From Mesaphorura yosii (lineage: Eukaryota; Arthropoda; Collembola; Poduromorpha; Tullbergiidae), in contig WIXG01000423.1 of NCBI GenBank assembly GCA_009869945.1, forward strand, positions 1 to 59,027: a stretch of 59,027 bases of DNA. The letters run 5' to 3'. Each line of letters starts with the position of its first letter. Within the stretch, counting starts at the first letter, position 1. Positions 1-12,470 of this stretch are shown piece after piece. The notes under the pieces were generated by a model, which did no database searches, was not told the origin of the DNA, and saw nothing but the letters and a program-made list of their open reading frames with translations. The position numbers were made by a program, and so were the translations under genes.

Positions 1-39
1 CATAAATTAAATTGAGTCCTACGCGAGAATCCCTGTTCA

Positions 40-3000
40 CTACCTCTTCTTCGTGAACATCGTGTACAGATAGCACATGAAATTGTAGTGGTAAGGGAGA
101 CAGTCGTACTGCGGTTCCTTCCTCTTCACCGGGCTCTTTACGGGGTAGATTTTGATGTTCTCGAGGGATTTGTGGTAGATACGCACCTGCAAATTGAGAA
201 TGAGCCCGGGAATTAGCAACAAAATTCGTGCAAACAGAGAGAGTAAAATTCAAAGCCAGCCGCTCACCGTCACCACCGCCGAATTCGGAACGCCCTCCAC
301 GTACTCCTCGATCGTCTCCACGGGCCGTTTAATCCACCACGCCCCTGCTCCAGGGCTCGTGAAGTAAGGCCTCCTATCGAAGGGGTAGCCCATCGGTTTC
401 GCGTCCGGATAATTCTCACCAGCGATCCCGCAAAAAATAGGCGCCGGCCTGCACGCGCTGCTTGATTGTTGAGCCGGTGCGGGAACTGCGTCATCATCCC
501 CATTCGTCACCATGACAAATACGTCGAAATCTAGCCCATTGATTGTTCCACGTGGTATTAACAGATTATCAGGCCACCCGCACCCGCAGAAGGTCGTCGT
601 CTGTTGTGACGCCTGTAATTGTGCGTACGACTGAGGGAAAGGAATTGTTAATGTTGACTCTGTCGACTTTCTAATAATCTTGTTCAGTCCCGGTGAGAGA
701 TAAACTGGGAACCTGTCCAGCTGAAAGTAGTGAAGACGCTGCTCTTCTAAGCTATAACGCACTCCGTGCAGGTCGTAGCGCGGTGCCATGAAAATCCGGA
801 TGGTTGCCCTGCTCGTTGCGTGCATTGCACGTTTGATGACAATCTCGTAATTAAACTTTTCATAGTCTAAATGCTTAACACAGGCTCGGATTGGGCCGGC
901 TGTGAAGGTACGGTTGAAATCGAGTCCTCTTGATAGATCGTACGATCTCGTCGCGAAAAAGGTGCGGAGTTTGTTCAGGCTTCTGCCCTTCTTCGGGCGG
1001 ACTGCCAGAGAAACTATTTTCACACCAGGAAAAACTAAAGGCAGGTCTCCCTCTTCTGGCTGGTACGGCTCCAGCGTCTCTTTGTATTTGTTGAACCAAT
1101 TATCAACAGTTTTGTGGTAGCGATAGAAAGCGGGGTCCCTCATCGCCGTGCCCGGGTCGGCCATGACACCGGGAGGGAGACCCTCGTCGCCTTGCGGGTC
1201 TTCGACTAGGCCTATTAAAATGTGCCCTCCGTTGTGTACGCCAGGGTAGCCGTACAAATCCTGATTTATCGTCCAAATGCTCGCTTCGATTATGTCTCCG
1301 AGGATGTCGATCCCGTCGAAATTCCGGAGTGGGACTTTTTGACCGGTGGCCTGCGCGAAATGAGACCTCGTATTAGTTTGCAATGCTGTTCTACGTTTTT
1401 AAATTGATTTTACTCACCGCCACCGCCTTCCCAGCCTTGATCGCCTGGAGGATCCTCCTCAACCGCATCAGGCGCTCGTCAATGTCAACCATTTGTGGGT
1501 CGCCCGTGGCCGGGACGACGTTGACGTCCTACAACGAACATAAAGCAGGATAATCACGTCAATTCTCGTCGATATAAACGACTTTCGCCTGCAACAACAA
1601 GTAATCTCGCTCGTATAATTTCCTCTCACCCGTATAATAACATTCGGCATCCTCGGAGTCCAGAAATTCCCCGAGTTCATATCGGTCAAGTGCGAGTTGT
1701 ACGGCTCGAGGATCCTCGTGCCCTGATAAAGTTCGAGCTCAACGACTTCTGGCAGGCCCATCGAGAGCCGTTCAGCATGGTATCTCGCGACGAGGGAGTG
1801 GTGGACGTAGTAAAAGAGTTCGCCACGGCGGTCGCCACGGGGGTCGGTGCCCATGAAGGGGTAGGTGAGATGCCAGTACCAGTGGAAGGAGTTGAGCTGT
1901 AAGTGGGCGTTGATTCAATGGCAAGACTCAAGAAACACAAGGCAAAGTCAGGGAAACAGAAGTGAAACGTTACCATGACATCCTCCCGCCAATACCAAAG
2001 CAAATTCTCGATCCCGTTGTCCTCCCCAACCAACCCATTAACCGGAACGCACTGCCTCCTCTCCGGCCGATATGTGCTCTGGTGCTTGGCCTCCTCCATC
2101 TGCTCGAATTTAAGGAACATGCTCGGCATGACCTCCACCATCGGTGGCATTTTGAGCCCGCTCATGTCCGGCTTCTGAATCATGCTCATGACGAGCCCAC
2201 GGATCCACGCTTGGGGGTTGAGGTGCTCGCTGTCCCGCATGCACATCGCCATCTGGAGAGTGGAGGAGGCGGTGGGCATGTCTGCGTGTATGGGAATTGG
2301 GATTTAATTAGGGTTAATTTAATTGCGGTACAATGAAAAAATTCCTTGGAAACTACATTGTAGATCTTAATTGCTTGTGAAATGGCGGCCTTGCTCAATG
2401 TCCGTGACCGACAAGCTGCTGACGAATTGCGGCAAAAAGTGCTCGGGCCGGAACCGGTTTTTCCGTGCGGCTGGCCACTTTTTCCCGTGTTATGTAATAA
2501 CTCGAGTAATTTGTACTAATGCATTTGAACAATGAGAATTGCGCCTCGGCGTCGCGCTGACGTAACCCCTTCGCTTCGTCTGTTTCTCTGTTCCGGTCGA
2601 CCGACTGAACCTTTTTTGTTTTGACTGCTGCATGTAATGACTTCCGGTCGAGTAAAGTCCACCGGCACGCGATGTTTCACGGGAAATTTCGCAAAAGTTC
2701 AAGCGTAAAATTGGACTTCCACGGAATTTTTGTGAAACCTGCGGCGATTTTTGCATAATTTCCCACGAATTGTGAAAGCACTGGCCGAAAACAATGCAAA
2801 ATGTGTGTCCAAACTATATGTGGAAATGTGTCTTTAACAAAAAATGCGACTCACCGCCTAGCACTCTCCCAACATCTCGAACGAGCCCCATGCAATTCGG
2901 GTTCATATCATAAAAGAAGTTGCTCTTGCTAAAGTTTTGGCACATCTGCTCCATGTCCGGCATCTGCTGGCAGTAATAATTGAAGTCTCCCGGGGACATC

Positions 3001-3568
3001 TCGTAGTTCCAGTCCAGGAGGTTATTCATGAGGGTTTGGGGGTCTATGGGAGAGAAAGAAGAGATTCTTACGGATGAGAAAAGTCATACCGGTGAGGAAA
3101 ATGCGCTCTGCCATTGCACGCATGCACGCGCTTCAGTTTCATACTGGTGAGGAAATAATTTACAGACGCGCGCTCGCAAGTAAACACGAAAATTGTACCC
3201 TGGCGCTGCCTCAGAAGCCCGCTTTCACTGTCTCCGCCCGTCGGGAATCCCCGGACCGACTCGTACTCGTAGTAGCCCGCCGGAAGCGGGAGTGCCTGAT
3301 ACAGTTTTGGTCCCTGGTCCATACGCGTGTAATAGTACCACGACGTGGGGAACTCGCGGATGACACTGTCGTACTCCTGCGCGGCGGAGGGTTCCAAGTC
3401 CTCCTGCGAGGCCGACCCGCTGCTGAGCTCCTCGCTGCTGCTGCTGGTCACAAATTCTATGCTGCTTCTGCTGATGCTTGAGTTCAATGCGAGAACATTC
3501 CGGCTGCTTGATAGGAGCGAGATCGCCGTGGAAATTATGAGCAACGAGTACGGAGGATTTGGCAACAT
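40..3568 (-). CDS. PPO: Prophenoloxidase-like hemocyanin-superfamily protein with signal peptide
   Basis: Type-3 copper protein; the family oxidises phenols to quinones for melanisation and cuticle tanning. Seven coding exons keep frame: 3568-3199, 3043-2855, 2281-1974, 1896-1630, 1528-1418, 1350-268, 186-40, giving about 824 residues (usual PPO about 690). Copper site A: His294, His298 (HWYWH) and His321 in FYYVHH; copper site B: His454, His458 (HNGGH) and His494 in FYRYH. The GCGWP motif (residues 671-675) is the thioester-like motif typical of phenoloxidases and supports PPO over oxygen-carrying hemocyanin. The first exon encodes a predicted signal peptide (MLPNPPYS, then LLIISTAISLL) and a Ser/Glu-rich stretch. 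Most arthropod PPOs lack a signal peptide, so this is unusual. The start is the Met just before the hydrophobic core; an in-frame upstream Met lies at 3715. No clear NRFG-type activation site was seen. The weakest splice is the GTACAA donor of exon 1. Confidence 0.85.
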
Positions 3569-6500
3569 TTTTAACGCAGGATTCTTTGAGCACGCGGTCG
3601 TGGAGAGAAAATGCACACACTCGACACAATAACTCGAGTTGGACGGCCGGATCACAAATGAGCCGACAAGGATACTGCGTATTGCATAAAAATCCACGCA
3701 GCAGTTCGATGACACAGTGCGCGACCGGAATTAGGCGGAATCTAATTAAAAGTAAGCAGTCGACCGCCGTATGCGTCGTGACAATTAAAAACAAAAACGG
3801 TACGTCACAAAAGCAGGAATTAAACAGATACAGGAATTGAAAATGCAGGAATCGCTGTATGTAAATGCGGGGCAATTAAAACGGGCACGACTCCGTACCA
3901 CAAAACACAGCACAGCCAAATGAAGGAAAACGACAGTCTCACCAAGAATAACAATAACTGACAAGAACAATAACAATAACGAATGACCAGAGAGCACTGC
4001 TTCAACAAATTCTGAATCGAGACTGAACCATAACAATGCAAAGCGGTGGTGGTCGAACGTGAAACAAAGCGCGCAAGTGAAAGTGTACGTGGAAATACGC
4101 GTTGTTTCGCGTCGAGTCGAGAGTTCCGGATGTTGAATTTCCAACAACAGCAAGCACACGTAATCCAATCGTAATTCATCGAAGCAGGTACACACATGCC
4201 ACATGCATAATAAGTACGCTGCACGTAATCTTGACTTACGAGACGTGTATGGACTTTGTGGATTGTGATGTATTGTGAGAAGCGTGTGAAATGCGAGCAC
4301 TTGTCTTTAGTACTTTAGAGTTCATGGTTCGCCTGCTCCTCAAATTAACAAAAGCGAGAGAATGTTTTACCTTAAGCGAGTGCCGGTTATGTAAGCAGCA
4401 ACAGCACAACAATGACAGTGAGAAGTGAGCTAATGCGATTCAAAAACATAGCCTGCTATTTGAATTACATTTTATTGAGTTGTGATAAAAAATTTCTCTC
4501 TGGCTTGCATTGTTGGGCAGGGAGCACGTGCTTCGTAGTATTCTTGAGCCTCGTGCTTTATGATCCATGCCCGGCACGTCTACCGCGTCTGCGTCGAGTC
4601 TCAGCCGCATTTACTCAGCTGCTCAGTGGAAGTGCATGATAGACTTTCTCACAAACTCGAGCCGTTTGCTCATCGAGCTAACACGAGGCTCGCAAAGACA
4701 CGCTCGAATTTGCAGATAAAATTAAGTTATTACCGAGTTGAAGCAGATATTCTTTTTTCGAAGCTTCCGTCTGCGCGTAATCGCAAATTCGTCTCGAGAT
4801 GAGTCACTCACTCATTCACCGGGTTATGCAATTCGCTCCCATTACAAATTGCAGCAGTGACCTCGCCATTTTCTGCAATCGCATATTAATTCGTAAAGAC
4901 GGATCCACCGCGTCAAGTCTGTGTGTGCGATACGCGTGCGATCCAAATAGAACGCATTCATTCAGAAGGTTGGAATAGACTGCAAAAATACGTAGGTAAT
5001 CCCCAACGAGAATGGGCAAAAGCCGGCGGCTTGCAGTATTTTGGGTTTTTGGCTCAAAAACAAGTCTGAAGGGTCAGCCGAGGGTGGATGAGCTTATTTA
5101 GCTACAGTGGCAGTGACGGCCGTGTTGCAAGAGCGATGACGAGTTTGAGAGTGCGTAACAGGATCAGAAATTATGCTGCATCCGCCGTGGTTCGTTGCCC
5201 ATTTGCATACGCAGCAGCATCAAAATATGGTCATTGGGTCAGCTGTAGCTGCGAAAAGCGTATATCGTAAGTCTGGTGAATCTGCGATACTCGCAATCTC
5301 TTTATGGGGGGATGAGCTCTTAATTACCGAGCTGTCACTCTCGCCATTCTGTAGTGCACGCATAAGGATCCGGCCCACGACGAACGACGACGACACGGTA
5401 AGAAAAAGATGATGGCAAAAGTAGGATTCAGCTTGTCAACTGCGGAAAAGTGAGATTAGCCGGATTGCCATCTCAGTTTTGAAGTGTCAACAATGCCTTT
5501 TGTGTTCGCTGTCAACGATACGTTCGCTTACAGTCATGGTGGACAGATCTCTAGATTCTCCGATCGTCGGTGTCTCGCATGAGATTTAAGATTGTCTCTG
5601 CTGCTGATGAGTCGTCGCATTAATTCACGAGGGTATCATCACGGTCGGCTCGGTCGCCGGAAGCGCTCGTGTTTAAGCATTCTCAAAAAGATTAAACAGC
5701 GCTATTTACCTTTGGCCGTCGTTGCCGGCGACAAATGATCTAGAATTCGAGCGATCTAGATCACAGATCGTTGATGAATTCGCTCACGAGAAGTACGCAA
5801 ATGAATATATGAAAATGCTATAATGCAATGTCATTTCTTGAGATTTCTGCGAGAATGTCACCACTCTCAAACACATCTAACGAGGACTACCAGTAATTAA
5901 TCACACCACGGCGGCACTCGCGTAACGGTCCTCCTCCGCAATTTATGCTTGCATAAGCTCACACTCTGATGCACTCGGCGTCCATCCCAAATCTTTGCAT
6001 ACTTATGTAGTGCGTGTTACTGACCTTTTTTTTTGCTCATTTCGATGGTCTCGGACTCGAAAATGCAAACTCAAAATACTCAAAATCTTCCATATGCTAA
6101 AACAGCACCAAATGAGATGGTCGCCGCACGGATCGAGAGCTCTAAAATCAAGAGCAGCAGCAGCCCCAAAAATGAAGTCAAATGCTAAAGGCTGCTGCTG
6201 GCGACTGCATTTAATTACACGACAATGGCGACGACGAGCTGCATGCATTAAATACTCTCGCCGCTCTAATTAAAGGTGCTGTTCGCATGGGTGAAGCTGA
6301 GACGGAGTTAATCATTGCCGCTGCGGGCTGCTTCCACGCATGGTTTTAATTGCACGGATGTCATAAATCTACGAGTGAGCACGAAAATGCAATCAAGTTC
6401 AGCGGAAATTCGTCCGTTCATTGAAATTCCGCTACGCACGCATGAATTATTCATGAGTGAGCCTGAAGGGGTCATCTCATCGTCCTCCCCCTTCGTATAT

Positions 6501-7462
6501 CGAAACTAGATCAAGACCCCGATCTTAGACTCCAAGTTCAACTCGAGAATGAATTCAAGGCGAAAAACGTCGCACTATTGCGATCTGGGTCAATCAAAGT
6601 GCGATTTTGAATACTCAATTACGATCGCCGCAAATGGTGATAAATCTCAATCTCGAATCAGTTATTCAGGGTGCGAGGCGAGATAACCTCATCGCTCTGC
6701 TGTCTTGTAACTGTCGTCCCAATCGAATCAGGCGCAGACGGGCCCAGTTTTTATGCACTCAAGCATTAGTCTGTGGTCAAATGATCTAGATTAATCGGAA
6801 GTTTTCACTTTTCACGTGCTCTCAGCCTTAGTCGCTGGTCGGGAAACCAGTTTTTACTCAAAAGTATGAAGAGTAGGTTAATATTCGGTTGTCTGTCGGC
6901 CGACACTCTCGAGATTCTCTTCCCCTTCTCATTTACTGCCTTTTAATGTGCACAATTTCAATTTGTCTTTAAACAGTACGCCAATTTACACTTTGTTGCA
7001 GTGCACGCACACTCACACGCTAATGAAATGCACTCTGCAATTTACGATTGATTAATCGAGTATTGAGACTGGCACACAGCACGGCGAATTCTGTACGAAT
7101 TTCTTACGCCCTCCGTAAAGTATGCAAATTGTAGGGTAGAGAGAGTTTGAAACCGGTTCTAAGACCGTGTCGTTGTTGTCTCGATTGTTGTTAATGAATC
7201 GTTTCTGATCTGTGTTCATAGTACCACTCTCAATTTTCACTAGTTTGGAGCGTCGCCAGCATTTGGGGAGTGTAGGCAAGCTGGCGTTAAGCGATGGGTC
7301 ACCTGCACCAGAGTGCCAGAGCAGGTGCGCTGCGTTCAAAGGCCAAAGGCGCAGCAGCGGACGCCAATTTCGGAAGATGAATGAGTTTATTTGAGCCGAG
7401 CGTTTTCGGCCAGGGCGCGCGTAATTTGAGCGGAAATACCGCGCCGAGTCTTTCTAACTTAC
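3569..7462. other. Non-coding interval upstream of the PPO gene
   Basis: About 3.9 kb. I see no ORF with family-like composition on either strand. It probably holds the PPO promoter and 5' UTR plus intergenic DNA. The short pentamer CGAGT/ACTCG recurs often by eye. Nothing else stands out. Confidence 0.4.
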
Positions 7463-7640
7463 CCGGCCCCTGCTGCTGCTGCTGCGACGGTCCGCTGATT
7501 GGAGGAATTCCACCAAAGAAGAACTGCCCGAGCCCCGCAAGGTCTGCAAAGAGCTGCCCACTCACGACGGTCACGAGTGCACTGGAAAGCACTAAAATTG
7601 TTAGACTGACTGCGGGACCAGCTGCCACTGCAGCCGCCAT
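7463..7640 (-). CDS. Possible first exon of a small secreted protein
   Basis: A Met at 7640 opens an Ala/Val/Leu-rich hydrophobic run of about 27 residues ending VVSG, which looks like a signal peptide. It is followed by QLFADLAGLGQFFFGG and a short poly-Gln run encoded by CAG repeats. A good donor (GTAAGTTAG) follows at 7462, in phase 1. I could not find the next exon. If the donor is not used, the frame runs on to 7299 and would encode about 113 residues. Splicing to the PPO first exon is not supported, because no acceptor there has the right phase. Family not recognised. Confidence 0.35.
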
Positions 7641-9546
7641 TGTCCTTCTCCTTGATCTGCTAATTCTGCTCGCACTGGGAGCCGCCCGAAGGCGACAGGA
7701 GTTCGGTCCCTGGCCACAGCAACACGGGCACATCGTGTCACGAGAGCTCACTGGTCACTGTCCTCACTGCCCTCCGATCCGGTCGGAACGCAACTGATTA
7801 CCGTTACCACTTTCACGATTTTAATCTCCTCATCACCGCATTTTGGATCAAATTCGCAAGTCGCCCACTGACCTTCGAAGAGTGTGGCTGACCACTGCAA
7901 AATCACAACACACGAATTTCACACTATATCACCTTTGCAAAATGTGCGAGCACTTCTTTGTTTTCTAATCCCCGGTCATCTCAAATTACTGTACGCACCG
8001 CTATGCTAATCACTGCTCGCTAATCCCTGCGGTGGTGGTGCTAATCTCCGGCCACCAAGTTCATTGTCTACTGCTCTGTCGTGCGGTCGGTTGTTAATTG
8101 CGCGAGAATTCACGATTCTTTTCTCGAGTGTGTATCAAAACGACGAAGAAAAGTCAGCGTGCCCCCAACATGCATGTGGACGTATGATCACTTAAGCTTA
8201 CAGTGTTCGGGGGCAGTACGTGAGTGAAAACTCACTCAGTACAATGCACGACAACGACAGCACCTCAGACCTGCTACATTTCGCAGTATGGCATTCTGCA
8301 TGATGGCCCATTGTTCTTTCTGCAAATATGAATGCGCTGCATGAACACACGTTGTGGCAGGCATCGCCGGCCAATCTGTGTCACGTCCGTCATTAGCACG
8401 TACGCATGCGGCGTCCCACAGCAGTGCCCATACTCGCTGTGGCATTGTTGCACGTGAACTTCACTTTTCTCGAGTATGAAACTTTCGAGCTTGATTCTCG
8501 CGTGAAGCGTGCGAGTGACCGCTCATGTCCGCATTTGTACACTCGAGTTCTCGACCATTTCTCACATTTTATATTTTGACCACTGTTGCAAACGGCTACG
8601 TCAGCTAGGCAGCTTCCGCTAACTGCGAACCGGCTCTTTCTCCCAGTTTTTTGTGCGAATTGCGAACGTGATCTTGAGATTTGCGAGTGCATGACAATGG
8701 GCCATGGGCTCAAATTTACTCAAATAAGAGTACGATTGTGCGCAGTCATGCGACACGCAACGAAACGAGAGCGATTCTCGAAATTATTACTTGCACTTGA
8801 ATCGAATTAGTCATGAAATGCACTCTCAGCCGGTTTTGGGCCGTCTGCATGCGAAAACGGTGGACCAGCAGCGATATTTCCTCATCCTCCACGTCCAAAA
8901 TTATCCGCACTCATTACAAGCATTTTCGAGTCCTTGTCAAATTCATATTCATACATAAACAGAACGAGTGACGGGTGACGAGTGCACACATAAATATGAC
9001 ACACGTTACTTTTAATGCGCAGCAGCACAATCAAGAAGAAATGTAAAGCGTAATGAGTCTCATGAATCACGCGATTGGCGATTCGCTCGCTGCTGTCATC
9101 AATTCCCTTGAAATTAGAGTACTTTTTGATAGTGGTTGGCTGGAGCTTGACTGCTAGAGAAGAAGCAGTGCAAATTAGATGCGAATCAGAGCTCAACGAC
9201 ACTCTACTCGTACTCTTGTACTTGCATCATTTGAGTGTGATAATCGTAGTGTTTGGACGTCGACGGGGTCATGTTGTCGTGCTCCTTCGATAAGCTGCTG
9301 CTGTTGATAAGAGCACACTCTGCTCTTCGTTTTCAGCCAGGTCACGAAGGTTGTTATACGACACTTGCCAAGCAGTGAAACGCGTGTGTTTATCGATTTA
9401 CTCGTCCGTTCTTCTGAACACGAGCGACGGAGCTCCGTCAGTTTCCAGCATTCCAGCGGGTATTCTCCACGTTTAAAATTCCTGGAAACGGGTGCAGCAA
9501 CTTTTGTGGTTTCTATTTTAACTCCTCGAACCAAATTTCAAGTACA
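7641..9546. other. Non-coding interval before the acid phosphatase
   Basis: About 1.9 kb with no convincing coding region. It should contain the promoter of the acid phosphatase gene (+) and possibly that of the small secreted exon (-). Short CGAGT/ACTCG/CACTC words are frequent by eye. No RNA gene was recognised. Confidence 0.35.
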
Positions 9547-11872
9547 ATGTTGTGCTACCACTCTACCGTCCTCCTGCTCTTCTCCCTCGCCTTTGGCAGT
9601 TGCCTGGCCACTCCGACCTCGGCAAGAGACGTGCCCGGCCCTAGTTCACACGTCAAGTCCCACGTCCTCTTCCAACCCCGCCACATTCACATCTCATACG
9701 CAGGTAAGACTTATCAAAATCTGACAATTCATTGAATCTTTCCGCCAAATAACAATTTAGTACGCTCCAACAAGCGTAAAGGTAAACATTCAGTGAGTCA
9801 TTTACGTGAGGGCAGCGGACGGCGTTCGCGCGGTCGCGCGATGACGACGGGCTGAATTTAAAGTTTTTATTCCGTTAACTCTGAAGCAACCTTGGTCGAG
9901 AATTGCGTAATCGTGCCGAATCACTGTCGTCGGGCAGTTTTTCGCTAGAAGTCGATGGCAATGAATTACGCTCCGCTTGCGATGATTTGTGGCATGACCA
10001 ACACTCACTCGCTGCTCTCGGAGTGAAAGTGATTTCCGGTTCATGAATTTTCACGAGTCATTGTTGTCATTTGCCATTCAACCTTCTGTTTACATTACGT
10101 GGTTGTTTCAAGGTGTTTGCAATTTCTTGCGAAAACTTCAAAAATGCACTGCACTCGGTGAGAGTGTTGACACTGAAATTTGCATGGGTGCTGCCGAGCG
10201 GCCACTCGCGTCAATGGCAAATGAGCGTTTGGGCTGACAATCTCGAATAATTTGCAAATGCTGTCATTCTACCTTTTCAGACTCCCCCACATCGATGTTC
10301 GTCACGTGGTCCACGATCGACAACCCCTCGAACCATTCAATCGTCGAGTATGGAGCCCACAGAGCCGAAGGGATCCCGAAGCTAACAACTCTAAAAGCAA
10401 TGACAATGAGGAAAGATCGGACATTATTCACTCACACCACTTCCGGCACAACTTCAAAATTCACCGAGACGGGGTCGCTCCGCCTGACGCAGTTCATCCA
10501 CCGAGTCCGCCTAGATAATCTAACGCAGGGCCAGTATTATATCTACCACGTGGGGTCCGATGATGGCTGGTCAGAGCTGTTTTGGTTCCGTGCCATGCCG
10601 GCAGGGAGCAGCTGGAGCCCACGGCTCGCAATTTACGGGGATTTGGGGAACGAGAACGCCCAGTCGCTCGCGAGGTTGCAGAGGGAAGTGCAGGACGGGA
10701 TTTATGATGCTGTGATTCATGCGGGGGACTTCGCTTATGATATGGAGACGGTGTGCAGGAATTTGCAATGATTTAAGCACTAATTCGAGACGGTTTTAAC
10801 GGTAATCTAATTTCATTATTGTGCAGGACGATGGGCTCACGGGCGACTCGTTCATGGAGCAGATCCAGTCGATCGCTGCCTACGTCCCGTACATGACGTG
10901 CCCGGGGAACCACGAACAGAGGGAGTGAGTACGATTAAACCTTAGCAAAGAACATTGTATAAATTGACCAACACTCCACCTTTTCCGCCCCGGCAGCAAC
11001 TTCCTCCACTACAAATCCCGGTTCACGATGCCCGGCTGGCCTTCCCGCTCCGACTTAATGTTTTACAGCTTCGACATGGGGCCGATCCACTTCATAAGCT
11101 TCTCCTCAGAGTACTACTACTTTCTCCAGTACGGAATACGGCCGCTTGTGGAGCAGTTTGAGTGGCTCGAGCAGGATTTGAAGGCGAGTGGCATGATTCC
11201 GGGCATGATTTCAATTTAAGAAACTCCCACTGCAATCGAATTTTGAATTTTCCCCGCTACACGCCCGCAGGAGGCCACCACCCCAGCCAATCGGGCCATC
11301 CACCCGTGGATCGTCACGTACGCCCACCGACCGATGTACTGCTCGAACAACAACAGCGACGACTGCACACGACATGACACGCTCGTGCGGACAGGAGTGC
11401 CCTTTCTGCACTGGTTCGGCCTTGAAGATCTGTTTACGAAGCACGGAGTGGATCTTTCCATTTGGGCGCATGAGCACAGCTACGAGCGGATGTGGCCTGT
11501 TTATGATCATCGAGTTTATAACGGGAGTAAGGAGGAGCCTTACAAGGAGCCAGGGGCGATGGTGCACGTAACGAGTGGGAGTGCGGTGAGTATTTTTGGG
11601 GGCTCATACGTTCATTAGTTCGTCTGATTCTGATTCCCCTCTATTCTGTTGCGATTCTGCAGGGCTGTTCTGAACGACACGACCTGTACCCTGCCCTCGG
11701 CTCTCCCGTCCCCGTCTGGTCCGCCTTCCGCTCCGTCGACTACGGCTACAGTCGGTTGACTCCACTCAACAGCTCTCATCTGTACTTTGAGCAGGTCTCG
11801 GACGATAAAGATGGGGTTGTGATTGACTCGTTCACGCTCGTGAGAAGCGAGCATGGGCCCTACAGGGTTTGA
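9547..11872 (+). CDS. ACP7: Purple (iron/zinc) acid phosphatase, animal ACP7/PAPL type
   Basis: Metallophosphoesterase, predicted secreted or lysosomal, that hydrolyses phosphomonoesters at acid pH. Six exons keep frame: 9547-9703, 10281-10750, 10827-10924, 10997-11183, 11271-11585, 11663-11872; 478 residues. The N-terminus is a signal peptide (LLLFSLAFGSCLA). A fibronectin-III-like purple acid phosphatase N-domain follows, with SPTSMFVTWST. The metal-site blocks are all visible: GDLG, GDFAYD, GNHE, a His in YAHRPMYCSN and AHEHSYER. The intron after exon 4 has a GC donor (AAG|GCGAGT) and a normal AG acceptor, the only combination that keeps the conserved frame. A poly(A) signal AATAAA lies at 11963-11968. 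A short alternative ORF overlaps the exon 2 end, where the donor GTGTGC is weak but gives the expected join into GDSFMEQI. Confidence 0.92.
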
Positions 11873-12354
11873 GGTGGAAGGAGTGTTGGAGGGATGAGGC
11901 CGTCTGGCGGACAGCTGTAGGAGTCTTGGCCATGATTTTCTATTTTTCATCACATTTTTGTGAATAAAGAACCGCGTTGTGCTATTGTGTCTGTTATTCA
12001 TGTCATCACTTTGAGAGCTCGTTATGATTGGGCTCCGCACCGAGCCCATTAAAATCGCGTATTTATAGCAGGACGACTCGTCGTCGTCGTCCGTGCGAAG
12101 CGGAGAAACGTTTTGTCCCTTTTTTAAGGAGGAGTGCAAAGTGCACCATAAACAGAGTACGAAAATAGCGTCGGACCCTTTTTTAACCTTTTTTATGATG
12201 CGCTGTTGCCTAAAAAGAGACTAGATGAAGATAATCCGATACGCGACGTACTTTTTAGCAGCTATTTAAAGAGCAGAGTGGAGGAAAGGGTCGCCTGCTC
12301 CAAAAATAGCGTGCCTACGTGGCGGCTGCACACAAGCCAAGCCGGTACTCCGGG
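11873..12354. other. Intergenic: PAP 3' UTR and upstream region of the next gene
   Basis: The first 100 bases hold the acid phosphatase 3' UTR with AATAAA at 11963. The rest is upstream DNA of the TATA-driven gene that follows. No coding region seen. Confidence 0.5.
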
Positions 12355-12362
12355 TATAAAAG
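12355..12362 (+). promoter_or_regulatory. TATA box of the Tyr-rich secreted protein gene
   Basis: The octamer TATAAAAG lies about 34 bases before an initiator-like TCAG (12387-12390) and about 115 bases before the ATG. The strong TATA suits a highly or inducibly expressed structural gene. Confidence 0.75.
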
Positions 12363-12470
12363 GCGGCTGGGCACTCGAGCCATGATTCAGAAAGTGGACG
12401 CTGCTGCTTCAAACTCGATCCTGCCCGCACCGCTCCCTATTTACAAGCAATTGACTGAATTGACGACAAG

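Noticed and set aside
7463..7640. The secreted exon at 7.5 kb as an upstream first exon of the PPO gene
   Set aside because: It ends in phase 1, and no acceptor in the PPO first exon offers the matching phase; that exon also has its own leader.
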